Positions 21,293 through 30,156 of a stretch of DNA of 64,000 nt are shown piece by piece; the first letter of the stretch is position 1; every line of letters starts with the position of its first letter. Below the pieces are notes generated by a model. It had not been told where the DNA came from and did no database searches. It saw only the letters and a program-made list of their open reading frames with translations. The DNA is from Aquipseudomonas alcaligenes (lineage in GTDB: Bacteria; Pseudomonadota; Gammaproteobacteria; Pseudomonadales; Pseudomonadaceae). The position numbers and the translations under genes were made by a program. The stretch spans positions 124,001 to 188,000 of the forward strand of contig NZ_FTNW01000006.1 in the NCBI RefSeq assembly GCF_900156545.1, given 5' to 3'.

Positions 21293-22324
21293 ATGCGTAT
21301 CTCCGACATTCACCAGCGCCTCGCCGACCTCGGCGCCCTGCCCGCCCACCGCGGCCGGGTAGTGCGCGCCTGGCTGCAGGGCAAGCCGCTGGATGCAGGC
21401 ACCCGCCGCCAGCACACCGAGCATTTCCTGCCGCTGTCCGTGCGCCATGGCCTGCCGCAGCTCGCCGAAGAACTCGAAGCCCTGGCCCGGGTGCGCTCCA
21501 GCCATCCCGCCGGCGATGGCTCGGCGCGCCTGCTGGTGGACCTGGCCGACGGCCAGATGGTCGAGAGCGTGCTGCTGCCGCGCGACGGCGTCTGTGTCTC
21601 CACCCAGGTCGGTTGCGCGGTCGGCTGCCGCTTCTGCATGACCGGCAAGAGCGGCCTGCTGCGCCAGGTATCCAGCGCCGAGATCGTCGCCCAGGTAGTG
21701 CTGGCGCGGCGCCAGCGCCCGGTAAAGAAAGTCGTGTTCATGGGCATGGGCGAGCCGGCGCACAACCTCGACAACGTGCTGGAAGCCATCGACGTGCTGG
21801 GCACCGACGGCGGCATCGGCCACAAGAACCTGGTGTTCTCCACCGTGGGTGACCCGCGGGTGTTCGAGCGCCTGCCGCAGCAACGGGTCAAGCCGGCCCT
21901 GGCGCTGTCGCTGCACACCACCAAGGCCGAACTGCGCGAGCACCTGCTGCCCAAGGCGCCGAAGATCGCCCCGGCCGAGCTGATGGAGCTGGGCGAGACC
22001 TACGCCCGTGAAGTCGGCTACCCGATCCAGTACCAGTGGACCCTGCTCAAGGGCATCAACGACGGCCAGGACGAGCTGGACGAGATCCTGCGCCTGTTCA
22101 AGGGCAAGTACGCGGTGCTCAACCTGATCCCCTTCAACAGCCTGGAAGGCGACGACTACCAGCGCCCGGATGGCGAGCGCATCGTGCAGATCGTGCGCTA
22201 CCTGCACAGCCGCGGCGTGCTGACCAAGGTGCGCAACAGCGCCGGCCAGGACGTCGAAGGCGGCTGCGGCCAGCTGCGCGCGCGCGCCGTGGACGTCGTC
22301 AACACCAGCCGGCTGCACGGCTGA
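21293..22324 (+). CDS. Radical SAM RNA methyltransferase, RlmN/Cfr family paralogue
   Basis: A 343-aa protein of the RlmN/Cfr family, which methylates adenosine C2 or C8 in RNA using two SAM molecules. The [4Fe-4S] motif C-x3-C-x2-C is at Cys108, 112 and 115. The two catalytic cysteines are both present: Cys101 (CVSTQVGC) and Cys325 (GGCGQL). It is 30-40 residues shorter than true RlmN and has a reduced N-terminal domain, so it is probably the second copy found in pseudomonads and not the housekeeping enzyme next to pilF. Its target base is not known to me. The stop shares one base with the next start. Confidence 0.85.
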   Translation: MRISDIHQRLADLGALPAHRGRVVRAWLQGKPLDAGTRRQHTEHFLPLSVRHGLPQLAEELEALARVRSSHPAGDGSARLLVDLADGQMVESVLLPRDGVCVSTQVGCAVGCRFCMTGKSGLLRQVSSAEIVAQVVLARRQRPVKKVVFMGMGEPAHNLDNVLEAIDVLGTDGGIGHKNLVFSTVGDPRVFERLPQQRVKPALALSLHTTKAELREHLLPKAPKIAPAELMELGETYAREVGYPIQYQWTLLKGINDGQDELDEILRLFKGKYAVLNLIPFNSLEGDDYQRPDGERIVQIVRYLHSRGVLTKVRNSAGQDVEGGCGQLRARAVDVVNTSRLHG

Positions 22325-23238
22325 TGCTGCGCCTGCTCGCGCTCGCCGCCGCCCTCGGGCTGCTCTCGCCCTGGCTGGTGACGCTGCTGGCGGACCGCTC
22401 GCAACACCTGGCCTGGCTGCTGGACCTGGCCAGCCACTGGCAATGGCTGCACCTGGCCCTGCTGCTCGGCTGCCTGGTGCTGCTGGCGCCGCGCCGGCCG
22501 CGCTGGCTGTTGCTGGCACCGCTGCTCGTACTGCCCTGGTTCAGCGTGGCGCCGATGCTGCCCGCGCAAACCGGCGAGGTGCGCCTGGAGCTGCGTCTGG
22601 TCAGTGCCAATTTGCAGCAGACTGACGATGCCGCCGCCCTGCGCGCCTGGCTCGATGCCCAGCCCGCCGACCTGGTACTGCTGCAGGAAGTCACCCCGGC
22701 CCTGGCCCGGCAACTGGCCGGCTGGCAGGACTACCCGCACCGCGTGCTCGCTCCGGAGGACTCGCCGTTCGGCCTGGCCCTGCTGTCGCGCCAGCCGCTG
22801 GAGGGTGGCCGGGTGCTGCGCGACAGCGACGACATTCCACGCATCGAGGCGACCCTGCGCCATGCCAGCCAGGCCGTCAGCCTGAGTCTGGTACACCCGA
22901 TGCCGCCGCTGTCGCCCTACTGGCACCACAAGCGCAACCTTGGCCTGCAGGTCGCCCTGCAACACAATGCCGCGCAGGGGCTGCCCGGCCTGCTGGCCGG
23001 CGACCTCAATGCCAGCCCCTGGTCGCAAGCCACCCGCGAGCTGCACGCACTGGGCTGGTACCGCGCCAATGATCTGCAGGCCACCTGGCCCGCGCTGGGC
23101 AAAGGCTGGTTCGGCATCGCCATCGACCAGGTACTGGTCCATGGCCCCTGGCGCGTGGTCGAGCAACACCTGGGACCGGACCTCGGCGCCGATCACCTGC
23201 CGCGCCGCCTGCACCTGCAACTGCTGGACAACGACTGA
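22324..23238 (+). CDS. Membrane-anchored endonuclease/exonuclease/phosphatase-family protein
   Basis: A 304-aa protein. About 80 N-terminal residues contain three hydrophobic segments. The rest is an EEP-fold hydrolase domain with SANLQQ (about residue 96), LLQEVTP (about 119-125), GDLNASPWS (about 223-231) and GADHLP near the C-terminus, i.e. the Asn, Glu, Asp-Asn and Asp-His residues of the Mg-dependent active site. The catalytic part is probably periplasmic. Substrate (nucleic acid, lipid or phosphoester) cannot be told. It overlaps the RlmN-like gene by one base and is followed by the LRR kinase after 1 bp, so all three are co-expressed. Confidence 0.82.
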   Translation: MLRLLALAAALGLLSPWLVTLLADRSQHLAWLLDLASHWQWLHLALLLGCLVLLAPRRPRWLLLAPLLVLPWFSVAPMLPAQTGEVRLELRLVSANLQQTDDAAALRAWLDAQPADLVLLQEVTPALARQLAGWQDYPHRVLAPEDSPFGLALLSRQPLEGGRVLRDSDDIPRIEATLRHASQAVSLSLVHPMPPLSPYWHHKRNLGLQVALQHNAAQGLPGLLAGDLNASPWSQATRELHALGWYRANDLQATWPALGKGWFGIAIDQVLVHGPWRVVEQHLGPDLGADHLPRRLHLQLLDND

Positions 23239-23239
23239 C

Positions 23240-24517
23240 ATGCACAGCCTGGAACAACTGCGCCGCGGCGAGCTGGCCGGCATCCGCCGCCTCGACCTGG
23301 CCGCCGACCTCACCGAGCTTCCCGAGGAGATCTTCGCACTGGCCGACAGCCTGGAGGTGCTCAACCTCAGTGGCAACCGCCTGCGCGCCCTGCCCCTCGA
23401 CCTGTCGCGGCTGCACCGGCTGAAAGTGCTGTTCTGCTCGGACAACCCCTTCGAGACCTTGCCGGACGTGCTCGGCGACTGCGCCCAGCTGGAGATGGTC
23501 GGCTTCAAGTCCAACCGCCTGCGCGAGGTCCCAGCCGCCGCGCTGCCAGAGAAGCTGCGCTGGCTGATCCTCACCGATAACCAGATCGAAGCGCTGCCGG
23601 ACGCCCTGGGAGAACGCCCGCGCCTGCAGAAGCTGATGCTCGCCGGCAACCGCCTCAGCGAGCTGCCGCCAAGCCTGGGCGACCTGCACCAGTTGGAGCT
23701 GCTGCGCATCGCCGCCAACCGCCTGGAGGCACTGCCCGACTGGCTGCTGCAGTTGCCGCGCCTGGCCTGGCTGGCCTTCGCCGGCAATCCGGGCAGCGAC
23801 CGTGCCGAAGCCGCCGCGCTGGCCGGCCACCCGCAGGCGCCGATTGCGCGCGAGCAGCTGGTACTGGGCGAACTGCTCGGCCAGGGCGCCAGCGGCCTGA
23901 TCCACCACGCGCGCTGGGGCGAGCACGAAGTGGCGGTGAAGCTGTTCAAGGGGCAGATGACCAGCGACGGCCTGCCGCACAGCGAGATGGCCGCCTGCCT
24001 GTCCGCCGGCCGTCACCCGCAGCTACTGCCGGTGATCGGCCCGCTACAGGCCCAGCCCGGCCAGCCGGACGGCCTGCTGCTGGAGCTGCTGGAGCCGCGC
24101 TTCCGCGTGCTGGCCGGACCGCCTTCACTGGCCAGCTGCACCCGTGACTGCTACGCGCCCGAGCAACGCTTCAGCGCCGAGCAGGTGCAAGCCCTGGCCG
24201 GTGGTGTGGCCGCCGCGCTGGCGCACCTGCATGGCCGCGGCATCCTGCACGGCGACCTGTACGCCCATAACCTGCTGGTCGACGGCCACGACTGCCGCCT
24301 CAGCGACTTCGGCGCGGCGTCCTTCTTCACCCCTGGCAGCCATCAGGGCGCGGCGCTGCAGCGCCTGGAGAGCCGCGCCTTCGGCATCCTCCTGGAAGAA
24401 CTGCTGCAACGCTGCGACGCGCCGCCGGCCCCCCTGCTGCAGCTGGCCGCCGACTGCCAGCAAGCGGCCACGCAGGAGCGCCCGGACTTCGCCGCGATAG
24501 TCGCGCGCCTGCAATGA
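23240..24517 (+). CDS. Leucine-rich-repeat protein kinase
   Basis: A 425-aa protein of eukaryotic appearance. Residues 15-205 hold about seven leucine-rich repeats of the LxxLPxxL type. Residues 213-425 form a protein kinase domain: glycine loop GQGASG, VAVKLFK with the ATP-binding Lys234, catalytic HGDLYAHN with Asp339 and Asn344, and DFG with Asp356. The essential residues are intact, so it is probably active; the usual APE activation-segment motif is not evident. No membrane segment. It starts 1 bp after the EEP-hydrolase stop and ends at a strong terminator. Confidence 0.9.
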   Translation: MHSLEQLRRGELAGIRRLDLAADLTELPEEIFALADSLEVLNLSGNRLRALPLDLSRLHRLKVLFCSDNPFETLPDVLGDCAQLEMVGFKSNRLREVPAAALPEKLRWLILTDNQIEALPDALGERPRLQKLMLAGNRLSELPPSLGDLHQLELLRIAANRLEALPDWLLQLPRLAWLAFAGNPGSDRAEAAALAGHPQAPIAREQLVLGELLGQGASGLIHHARWGEHEVAVKLFKGQMTSDGLPHSEMAACLSAGRHPQLLPVIGPLQAQPGQPDGLLLELLEPRFRVLAGPPSLASCTRDCYAPEQRFSAEQVQALAGGVAAALAHLHGRGILHGDLYAHNLLVDGHDCRLSDFGAASFFTPGSHQGAALQRLESRAFGILLEELLQRCDAPPAPLLQLAADCQQAATQERPDFAAIVARLQ

Positions 24518-24545
24518 AAAAGCCCCGGACAGGCCGGGGCTTCAT
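24516..24545. terminator. Bidirectional terminator between LRR kinase and binding protein
   Basis: An AAGCCCCGG/CCGGGGCTT stem with a 5-nt loop overlaps the kinase stop. Five A on the left give a T-tract for the minus-strand binding-protein gene; on the plus strand the tail is only TTC. Confidence 0.8.
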
Positions 24546-24562
24546 CAACGCAGGGGCTGCAG

Positions 24563-25639
24563 TCAGGTACCGCTCTTGACCTTGCTCCAGATGCGCGTGC
24601 GCACCCGATCGACTTTCAGCGGCATGGCCTCCAGCGCGTACAGCTTGGTCATCACCTCCTGCGGCGGATAGACCTTGTTGTCGGCCTTCAGCGCCGGATC
24701 GACCAGGGCGTCGGCCTTCTCGTTGCCGTTGGCGTAATGCACATGGTTGCTGATGCCGGCCATCACTTCGGGCTGCAGCAGATGGTTCATGAAGGCATAG
24801 CCGGCCGCCTCGTTCGGCGCGTCGGCCGGCATGGTCACCATGTCGAACCACATCGGCGCGCCTTCCTTGGGAATCACGTACTCGATCTTCACCCCGTTGC
24901 CGGCCTCGGCGGCGCGGCTGGCGGCCTGCATGATGTCGCCGGAGAAACCGACGGCCAGGCAGATATCACCGTTGGCCAGCTCACCAACGTACTTCGAGGA
25001 ATGGAAGTAGCGCACGTTCTTGCGCATCTCCAGCAGCAGCGCCTCGGCTTGCTTGTAGTCATCCAGGTTCTGGCTATGGTGCGGCAGGCCCAGCTGGTGC
25101 AGGGCGATCGGCAGCATTTCCGGACCGTTGTCGAGGATGGCCACGCCGCACTGGGCCAGCTTGGCCATGTTCTCCGGCTTGAAGATCAGGTCCCAGGAGT
25201 CCACCGCCACGCCTTCGCCAAGCACCGCCTTGACCTTGTCGACGTTGTAGCCGATGCCGGTGGTGCCCCACAGGTAGGGGAAGCCGTACTGGTTGCCCGG
25301 GTCGTTGGTCTCCAGCGCCTTCATCAGCACCGGGTTGAGGTTGCTCCAGCCGGGCAGCTGGCTGCGGTCGAGCTTCTTCAGCGCGCCGCCCTGGATCTGC
25401 CGGGCCATGAAGTGGTTGGAGGGGAATACCACGTCGTAGCCGGAACGGCCGGCCATCAGCTTGGCATCGAGCGTCTCGTTGCTGTCGTAGACGTCGTATT
25501 GCACGCGCTGGCCGCTGGCCTTCTCGTAGTTCTTCAGGGTGTCCGGGGCGATGTAGTCGGTCCAGTTGTAGACGCGCACGCCCTCGGCGGCCTGGCTGGC
25601 CGACGCGATCAGCATCAGCGGGAGGAGTTTCTTCAGCAT
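24563..25639 (-). CDS. Polyamine-type ABC transporter substrate-binding protein
   Basis: A 358-aa periplasmic binding protein of the PotF/SpuD type (putrescine, spermidine or related amines). A short signal peptide (residues 1-17) precedes the mature start EGVRVYNWTDYIAPD, the family hallmark, followed by YDVVFPSNHFMARQ and WGTTGIGYN. Ligand residues of PotF such as the Trp-Thr-Asp cluster are present. No permease or ATPase genes are nearby, so it must share them with another locus. It is the last gene of a minus-strand run with a cupin and an FAD oxidase, suggesting amine uptake and oxidation. Confidence 0.9.
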   Translation of the reverse strand: MLKKLLPLMLIASASQAAEGVRVYNWTDYIAPDTLKNYEKASGQRVQYDVYDSNETLDAKLMAGRSGYDVVFPSNHFMARQIQGGALKKLDRSQLPGWSNLNPVLMKALETNDPGNQYGFPYLWGTTGIGYNVDKVKAVLGEGVAVDSWDLIFKPENMAKLAQCGVAILDNGPEMLPIALHQLGLPHHSQNLDDYKQAEALLLEMRKNVRYFHSSKYVGELANGDICLAVGFSGDIMQAASRAAEAGNGVKIEYVIPKEGAPMWFDMVTMPADAPNEAAGYAFMNHLLQPEVMAGISNHVHYANGNEKADALVDPALKADNKVYPPQEVMTKLYALEAMPLKVDRVRTRIWSKVKSGT

Positions 25640-25688
25640 GCTTTACCTCGTTGATTGTTCTTGTAGGCAGATACGAAGGAGTCTTGGC

Positions 25689-26030
25689 TCAATAGATCAG
25701 TACGAAGGTCTTCCTGACGGTTTCTTGTATGTCCCAGATGCCGGTGGTGTTGGCCGGCATCATCAGCGCATCGCCGGCGCGGATCTCGATCGGCTCGCCG
25801 CCGTCCGGGGTGAAGGTGCAGCGCCCGGCAATGAAGTGGCAGAACTCCTGCTGCACGATCTGCCGGCGCCAGCGACCGGGGCTGCACTCCCACACGCCGG
25901 CCTCGACGCCATCGGCGCGCTCGACACTGTGGGTGCGGGTCAGCGCATGCGGTTCGCCCAGCGGCACGGCCACCGGATTGACCTCGTCCAGGGCCAGCTC
26001 GGCCGTGTTCTTGAAGTGGTCGATGCTCAT
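25689..26030 (-). CDS. Cupin-domain protein in the amine-oxidase cluster
   Basis: A 113-aa cupin beginning MSIDHFKNTAELAL. The motif EFCHFIAGRCTFTPDGG (residues about 62-78) and AGDALMMPANTTGIWDI (about 85-101) mark the barrel; it resembles the EutQ-like/DUF861 cupins often placed beside amine or amino acid oxidases. GGAGA is well spaced before the chosen ATG at 26030; an alternative ATG at 26048 overlaps the oxidase stop by 4 bp (ATGA). Either way it is translationally linked to the oxidase. Probable role: binding or processing an oxidation product. Confidence 0.8.
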   Translation of the reverse strand: MSIDHFKNTAELALDEVNPVAVPLGEPHALTRTHSVERADGVEAGVWECSPGRWRRQIVQQEFCHFIAGRCTFTPDGGEPIEIRAGDALMMPANTTGIWDIQETVRKTFVLIY

Positions 26031-26044
26031 CGGATTCTCCGCAG

Positions 26045-27451
26045 TCATTTCATGAAACCTTCCATAAAGCCCGCCACGCTCTGGGCCAGACGGCGGCGCC
26101 AAGGCGCGCTGTGCGGATCGGCCAGCACCCGGTCCTCGTGCACGAAGCTCTGGATGATGGCGTTGTAGCCGAGCCAGCGGCACGGCTCCGGCTCCCAGCC
26201 AGGCAGGCGCTCCAGGCGCGAATCGCTGTACACCCAGGGCTGCTGGGTCAGTTCGTTGTCCTGGCCGAGGATCAGCGCCGCCAGGGTGCGCCCGCCCAGG
26301 TTGCTGGCGCCGACACCCTCGCCGCCGTAGCCGCCGGACAGGGCGATGCGGTTGCGCGTGTCGCGCAGCATGTGCGGATGGAAGCGCCGCGCCATGCCCA
26401 GGTTGCCGCCCCAGGCGTGGGTCAGGCGCACGTCACGCAGCTGCGGGAACAGCTCGCCAAACAGGTAGCGGCGCAGTTCGCGCTCGTCCTCGGTGAGGTT
26501 GAAATCGGTGCGCAGGCGCCCGCCAAAGCGATAGCCGCCGCGGGCACCGAACACCAGGCGGTCGTCGGCGCTGCGCTGGCCATAGGTGACCTGGCGGCTG
26601 GCCTCGCTGAAGGCCTGGCCGCGCTCCAGGCCGATCTCGGCCCAGACCTCGGCCGGCAGCGGCTCGGTGGCGACGATCAGGCTCTGCACCGGCAGCTGAT
26701 GACGGCCCAGCGGTGGCAACTCGGCGGCATAGCCCTCGACCGCCGGCACCACCCAGTCGGCGCTGACGCTGCCGCCCTCGGTACGGACCCGCCCCGGCTG
26801 CCAGTCGATCACCCGGCTCTGTTCGTAGAGTTCGACGCCCATGGCCTCGACGCAGCGCGCCAGGCCGCGCACCAGGCGGGCGGGCTGGATCGTGGCGCAG
26901 TGCGGGCTGAACAGTGCCCCGTAGGCATTGGCCACGCGCAGCTGCTCGGCCAGCTCGGCCGGCTGCAGCCAGCGGTAATCCGCCTCGCCAAGGCCCTGGC
27001 CGCGCAGGTGCTGCAGGTGCTCCTGCAAGCCGCTCAGCTGTTCGGGGTAGCGCGCCGCGCAGTACAGCACGCCGCCCTTGCGCAGATCGCAGGCGATGCC
27101 TTCGCGCTCGGTGACACGGGCCACCTCGTCGGGAATGCCATGTAGCAGGTCGAAGCTCGCGCGCCGCGCCTCCGTGGGCAGTCCGGCGAGCAGGCGGTCC
27201 TCGCCGAGGATATTGCCCATCAGCCAACCACCGTTGCGCCCGGAAGCGCCGAAACCGGCGACCTCGGCCTCGAGTACCACGATGCGCAGCTGCGGCGCCT
27301 GGCGCTTGAGGTAATAGGCGGTCCACAGCCCGGTGTAGCCGGCGCCGATGATGGCCACGTCGGCATGCCGTTCGGCCTGCAGGCGCGGCCGTGCCGCCAG
27401 GGGCTCGTCGAGCTGGTCCATCCACAGACTGATGTTGCGCCAGGGGTTCAT
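26045..27451 (-). CDS. FAD-dependent amine/amino-acid oxidoreductase (PuuB/DadA type)
   Basis: A 468-aa FAD enzyme. The dinucleotide-binding motif ADVAIIGAGYTGLWTA lies at about residues 32-47 and the GFGASGRNGGW motif at about 69-79, as in gamma-glutamylputrescine oxidases and the PauB group. The C-terminal GGYGGEGVGASNLGG completes FAD binding. Start at 27451 is preferred because GGAGA precedes it; earlier ATG codons at 27469/27466 lack one. With a polyamine-type binding protein and a cupin downstream, oxidation of a polyamine derivative is the best guess, but the substrate is not fixed by the sequence. Confidence 0.87.
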   Translation of the reverse strand: MNPWRNISLWMDQLDEPLAARPRLQAERHADVAIIGAGYTGLWTAYYLKRQAPQLRIVVLEAEVAGFGASGRNGGWLMGNILGEDRLLAGLPTEARRASFDLLHGIPDEVARVTEREGIACDLRKGGVLYCAARYPEQLSGLQEHLQHLRGQGLGEADYRWLQPAELAEQLRVANAYGALFSPHCATIQPARLVRGLARCVEAMGVELYEQSRVIDWQPGRVRTEGGSVSADWVVPAVEGYAAELPPLGRHQLPVQSLIVATEPLPAEVWAEIGLERGQAFSEASRQVTYGQRSADDRLVFGARGGYRFGGRLRTDFNLTEDERELRRYLFGELFPQLRDVRLTHAWGGNLGMARRFHPHMLRDTRNRIALSGGYGGEGVGASNLGGRTLAALILGQDNELTQQPWVYSDSRLERLPGWEPEPCRWLGYNAIIQSFVHEDRVLADPHSAPWRRRLAQSVAGFMEGFMK

Positions 27452-27496
27452 CGGTGTCTCCGTCATCATTCGCTGAGCGGAGACTAGTGAGGATGA

Positions 27497-28318
27497 TCAG
27501 GCGCTGTCTTGCGTGCGGGCCCGCGCGGAAATTTGCTTGAGGTAGGCCTTGGGCGTCATGCCCAGGCGTTCGCGGAAGCACTTGTAGAAGGCCGACAGCG
27601 AGTTGAAGCCGGCGGCGAAGGCCAGTTCGTCGATCCGCCCCGCGTCACTGGTGGCCTGCAGCCCGTCCAGCAGGTGCTGCAGGCGGGCCTGGTTGACGTA
27701 GCGGTAGAAGCTCTGCCCCAGCACCTGGTTGAGCAGGTGGGAAATCTGGTTGCGGCTGTAGCCAGTGGCCGCGGCCACCTGTTGCAGGTCCAGATCCGGA
27801 TCGAGGAACGGCCGCTGGCGCTGGAAGTATTCCTGCAGGTCCTCGGCCAGTTGCCCGAGCTGACGAGCCGACAGGCCCAGGCGGCTGATCGCCGGCCGGG
27901 CCGCGGATTCGCCCTCGCCGGGCCGCGCTTCGCGCACCAGCGTGGCGTATTCGTGAATGCGCCAGATCAGGCCGTCACGCACGGTGATCGCCTCGCCGGT
28001 GCGGAACGACACCAGGCCGCCGCTGCCATGGATGCAGGTGCGGTACTGGATGAAGGCGGTATGGCCGTCGATACGGATGCGGTCGACGTGCTCCAGCAGT
28101 TCGCCGGGACGCCGCGGCAGGTTGTCCTCGACGTAGCGGCGCAGTTCGCCCAGGCGCATGCAGCGTTGCTGGAAGAAGTCGTGGTACTCGATATCCGGGT
28201 GGTAGAGCGCTAGCACCGCCTCCAGATCGCGGTGCTTCCAGCTGAGGTGGTAGCGCATGATGGTGGCGCGGGTGCGTTCGGTTTGCGCGGCGTCGTCGGG
28301 AAAATCGCTGTCGTGCAT
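27497..28318 (-). CDS. AraC regulator with N-terminal NTF2-like domain
   Basis: A 273-aa fusion. Residues about 12-130 form an NTF2/SnoaL-like pocket domain (ATIMRYHLSWKHRDLEAVLALYHPDIEYHDFF, quoted in part: LALYHPDIEYHDFF). Residues about 165-265 hold the AraC DNA-binding domain with QQVAAATGYSRNQISHLL and DELAFAAGFNSLSAFYKCF. The pocket domain probably senses a small molecule. It lies 45 bp upstream of the FAD oxidase in the same direction, so it is likely the pathway regulator, possibly co-transcribed. This domain pairing is uncommon. Confidence 0.85.
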   Translation of the reverse strand: MHDSDFPDDAAQTERTRATIMRYHLSWKHRDLEAVLALYHPDIEYHDFFQQRCMRLGELRRYVEDNLPRRPGELLEHVDRIRIDGHTAFIQYRTCIHGSGGLVSFRTGEAITVRDGLIWRIHEYATLVREARPGEGESAARPAISRLGLSARQLGQLAEDLQEYFQRQRPFLDPDLDLQQVAAATGYSRNQISHLLNQVLGQSFYRYVNQARLQHLLDGLQATSDAGRIDELAFAAGFNSLSAFYKCFRERLGMTPKAYLKQISARARTQDSA

Positions 28319-28361
28319 GGCGGTTCGGCGGATTCGATGTCCGCGCAGCTTGCCCTATTCC

Positions 28362-29141
28362 TCAGCCGGCGAACAGACGAATGCCACGCGGCTGGGCCAA
28401 GGCCGCCGTGGGGCTCATGCCGACGATGCTGCGGAAGGTATGGCTGAAATGCGCCGAATCGGTGAAGCCGGCATTCACCGCGGCATCGGTGAGGTTCATG
28501 CCGCGCGCCACGCCGACGCAGGTGACGAACAGGCGATGCCACTGCCGGTAGCGGCGTATGGGAATGCCGATCTTCTGGCGGAACAGCTGGGTCAAGCGCG
28601 GTACCGAGAGGCCGACATGGTCGGCGAGGAACTCGATGGACTGGTTGCACGACACGTCGGCCTTGATCAGCTCCACGGCGCGCACGATGCGCGCATCGCT
28701 GGTGAAACCGGGCGGCGGCCGGCCATGCGGGTTGATAAGGCGCTCCAGCCAGTCCCAGATCGCCTCCGGCTCGGCGCTGCTGCGGTGCAGCGCATCGAAA
28801 CGACCGATCCACAGGGCCTGCTCATCCAGCCCGTGGAGCAATCCCGCCTCGCGCACGGCCATGCGCGGCGCCAGCAAGGCAAAGTCCTCGCCGAATACGT
28901 CCAGGTAGCAGAGCGCGACGCGTGAACCGCGACTGTCCACCAGCAGTTCCAGGCCCGGCGGCAGCAGCACGCTGCGGCAGCGTAGGGCCGAACCCTGGCT
29001 ATGGATCAGCAGCTCGTCATCCAGGCCGACCAGCAGCATGGCCGCCGCCTGCGACAGCTGCAGGGGCTCCGCGAAGGCACTGAGGTAGAAGGTGCGCTTG
29101 TCCCACAGATAGAGCAGGACCGGGGCATCGCTCGGTTGCAT
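28362..29141 (-). CDS. AraC-family transcriptional regulator
   Basis: A 259-aa regulator with an N-terminal cupin-like sensing domain (residues 1-100) and a C-terminal AraC DNA-binding domain: IEFLADHVGLSVPRLTQLFRQ and LTDAAVNAGFTDSAHFSHTF, ending GMSPTAA. It lies 43 bp upstream of the NTF2-AraC gene on the same strand. Whether it regulates the amine cluster or a distant gene is not evident. The 124 bp between it and the LitR-type gene hold only a short GCAGCGCT hairpin (29236-29257) without T-tract. Confidence 0.87.
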   Translation of the reverse strand: MQPSDAPVLLYLWDKRTFYLSAFAEPLQLSQAAAMLLVGLDDELLIHSQGSALRCRSVLLPPGLELLVDSRGSRVALCYLDVFGEDFALLAPRMAVREAGLLHGLDEQALWIGRFDALHRSSAEPEAIWDWLERLINPHGRPPPGFTSDARIVRAVELIKADVSCNQSIEFLADHVGLSVPRLTQLFRQKIGIPIRRYRQWHRLFVTCVGVARGMNLTDAAVNAGFTDSAHFSHTFRSIVGMSPTAALAQPRGIRLFAG

Positions 29142-29265
29142 GGACGTTCTTCGCCCTTGTCATTGTTGTGGTCCGATGGGTACCACAGGCGAAGGACGCA
29201 TGAAAGACCGGCAGCGCGTTTTATTGCGACGATGAGCAGCGCTCGGCAAAGCGCTGCCATCAGGT

Positions 29266-30156
29266 TCAGGTATCCAGATGCCCGTCCAGCAGGGCCTGGA
29301 GGCGGCGCTGCATCAGGGCGGGGCTGTCGCCCAGGTAGGCCACCGAGGCGATCTTGACCAGGCCGCCACCCTGCCCCGCCAAGGCCAGCGGGCAGCTGAC
29401 CTTCATCTGCAGGCGGCGTACCACCTCGGTCGGCAGCGGCGCATGGCCGAACAGCACCAGCACCGCCGGTTGCCGTGCATCGCAGATCAGCGGCAACTCG
29501 TCGAGCGGCTGCCCGGATGCCAGCACTTCCACCCGCGCGGCGCCGCCGGCCAGCACCAGCCCTGCGCACAGCAGCTCGAGCTCGGCGCAGTTGCCGCTGC
29601 CATCGGCGAGCATGACCACCGGGCCATTGCCACGGTTCATCTGCAGGCGCAGCAGCGCCCGCGAGCGCAGGAAGGCATCGAGCATCAGCCACTGGCTACG
29701 TGCGCCATACTCGGTGCGCGGCAACAGTGCGCGCCACAGCGGCAGGAGCACATCCTCGAACAACACGGCGAGCGGATAGAGCGTGGACAGCTGCCCGTAC
29801 AGGCGCTCCAGCTCGGCACTGTCGAAGTTGGCCAGTGCCTCGCGCAACAGATCACGCCACTGCGCCAGGTGGTCATCGGCTACCACCGGCACCACTTCGT
29901 CGGTCTCGTGCTGAGTCAGCAGCTCGCCGATGCGGCCCACCGCGATACCGCGGCTGGTCCACAGCATGATGCGCTGGATGGCCTGCACGTCCTGTGGCGA
30001 ATAGAGGCGGTGCCCGCCCTCGGTGCGCACCGGGCGAATCAGGCCGTGGCGGCGTTCCCAGGCACGCAAGGTCACCGGGTTGACACCGGTCTGGCGTACC
30101 ACCTCGCGCATGGGCAGCAGGTCACCGCGGGGCGAAGAGTCAAGTAACTCGGTCAT
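29266..30156 (-). CDS. MerR-family class II LitR-type regulator (light response)
   Basis: A 296-aa regulator. The N-terminal MerR helix-turn-helix is clear (MREVVRQTGVNPVTLRAWERRHG, in part RAWERRHGLIRP, then GGHRLYSPQDV). The C-terminal part resembles the cobalamin-binding half of CarH/LitR but the DxHxxG cobalamin ligand motif is missing (DGSGNC in its place) and the Trp-Glu-His triad is absent, so it should not bind B12. Such class II LitR proteins in P. putida respond to light through a partner short LOV protein. Here the LOV gene is divergently adjacent, which fits that pairing. Confidence 0.85.
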   Translation of the reverse strand: MTELLDSSPRGDLLPMREVVRQTGVNPVTLRAWERRHGLIRPVRTEGGHRLYSPQDVQAIQRIMLWTSRGIAVGRIGELLTQHETDEVVPVVADDHLAQWRDLLREALANFDSAELERLYGQLSTLYPLAVLFEDVLLPLWRALLPRTEYGARSQWLMLDAFLRSRALLRLQMNRGNGPVVMLADGSGNCAELELLCAGLVLAGGAARVEVLASGQPLDELPLICDARQPAVLVLFGHAPLPTEVVRRLQMKVSCPLALAGQGGGLVKIASVAYLGDSPALMQRRLQALLDGHLDT

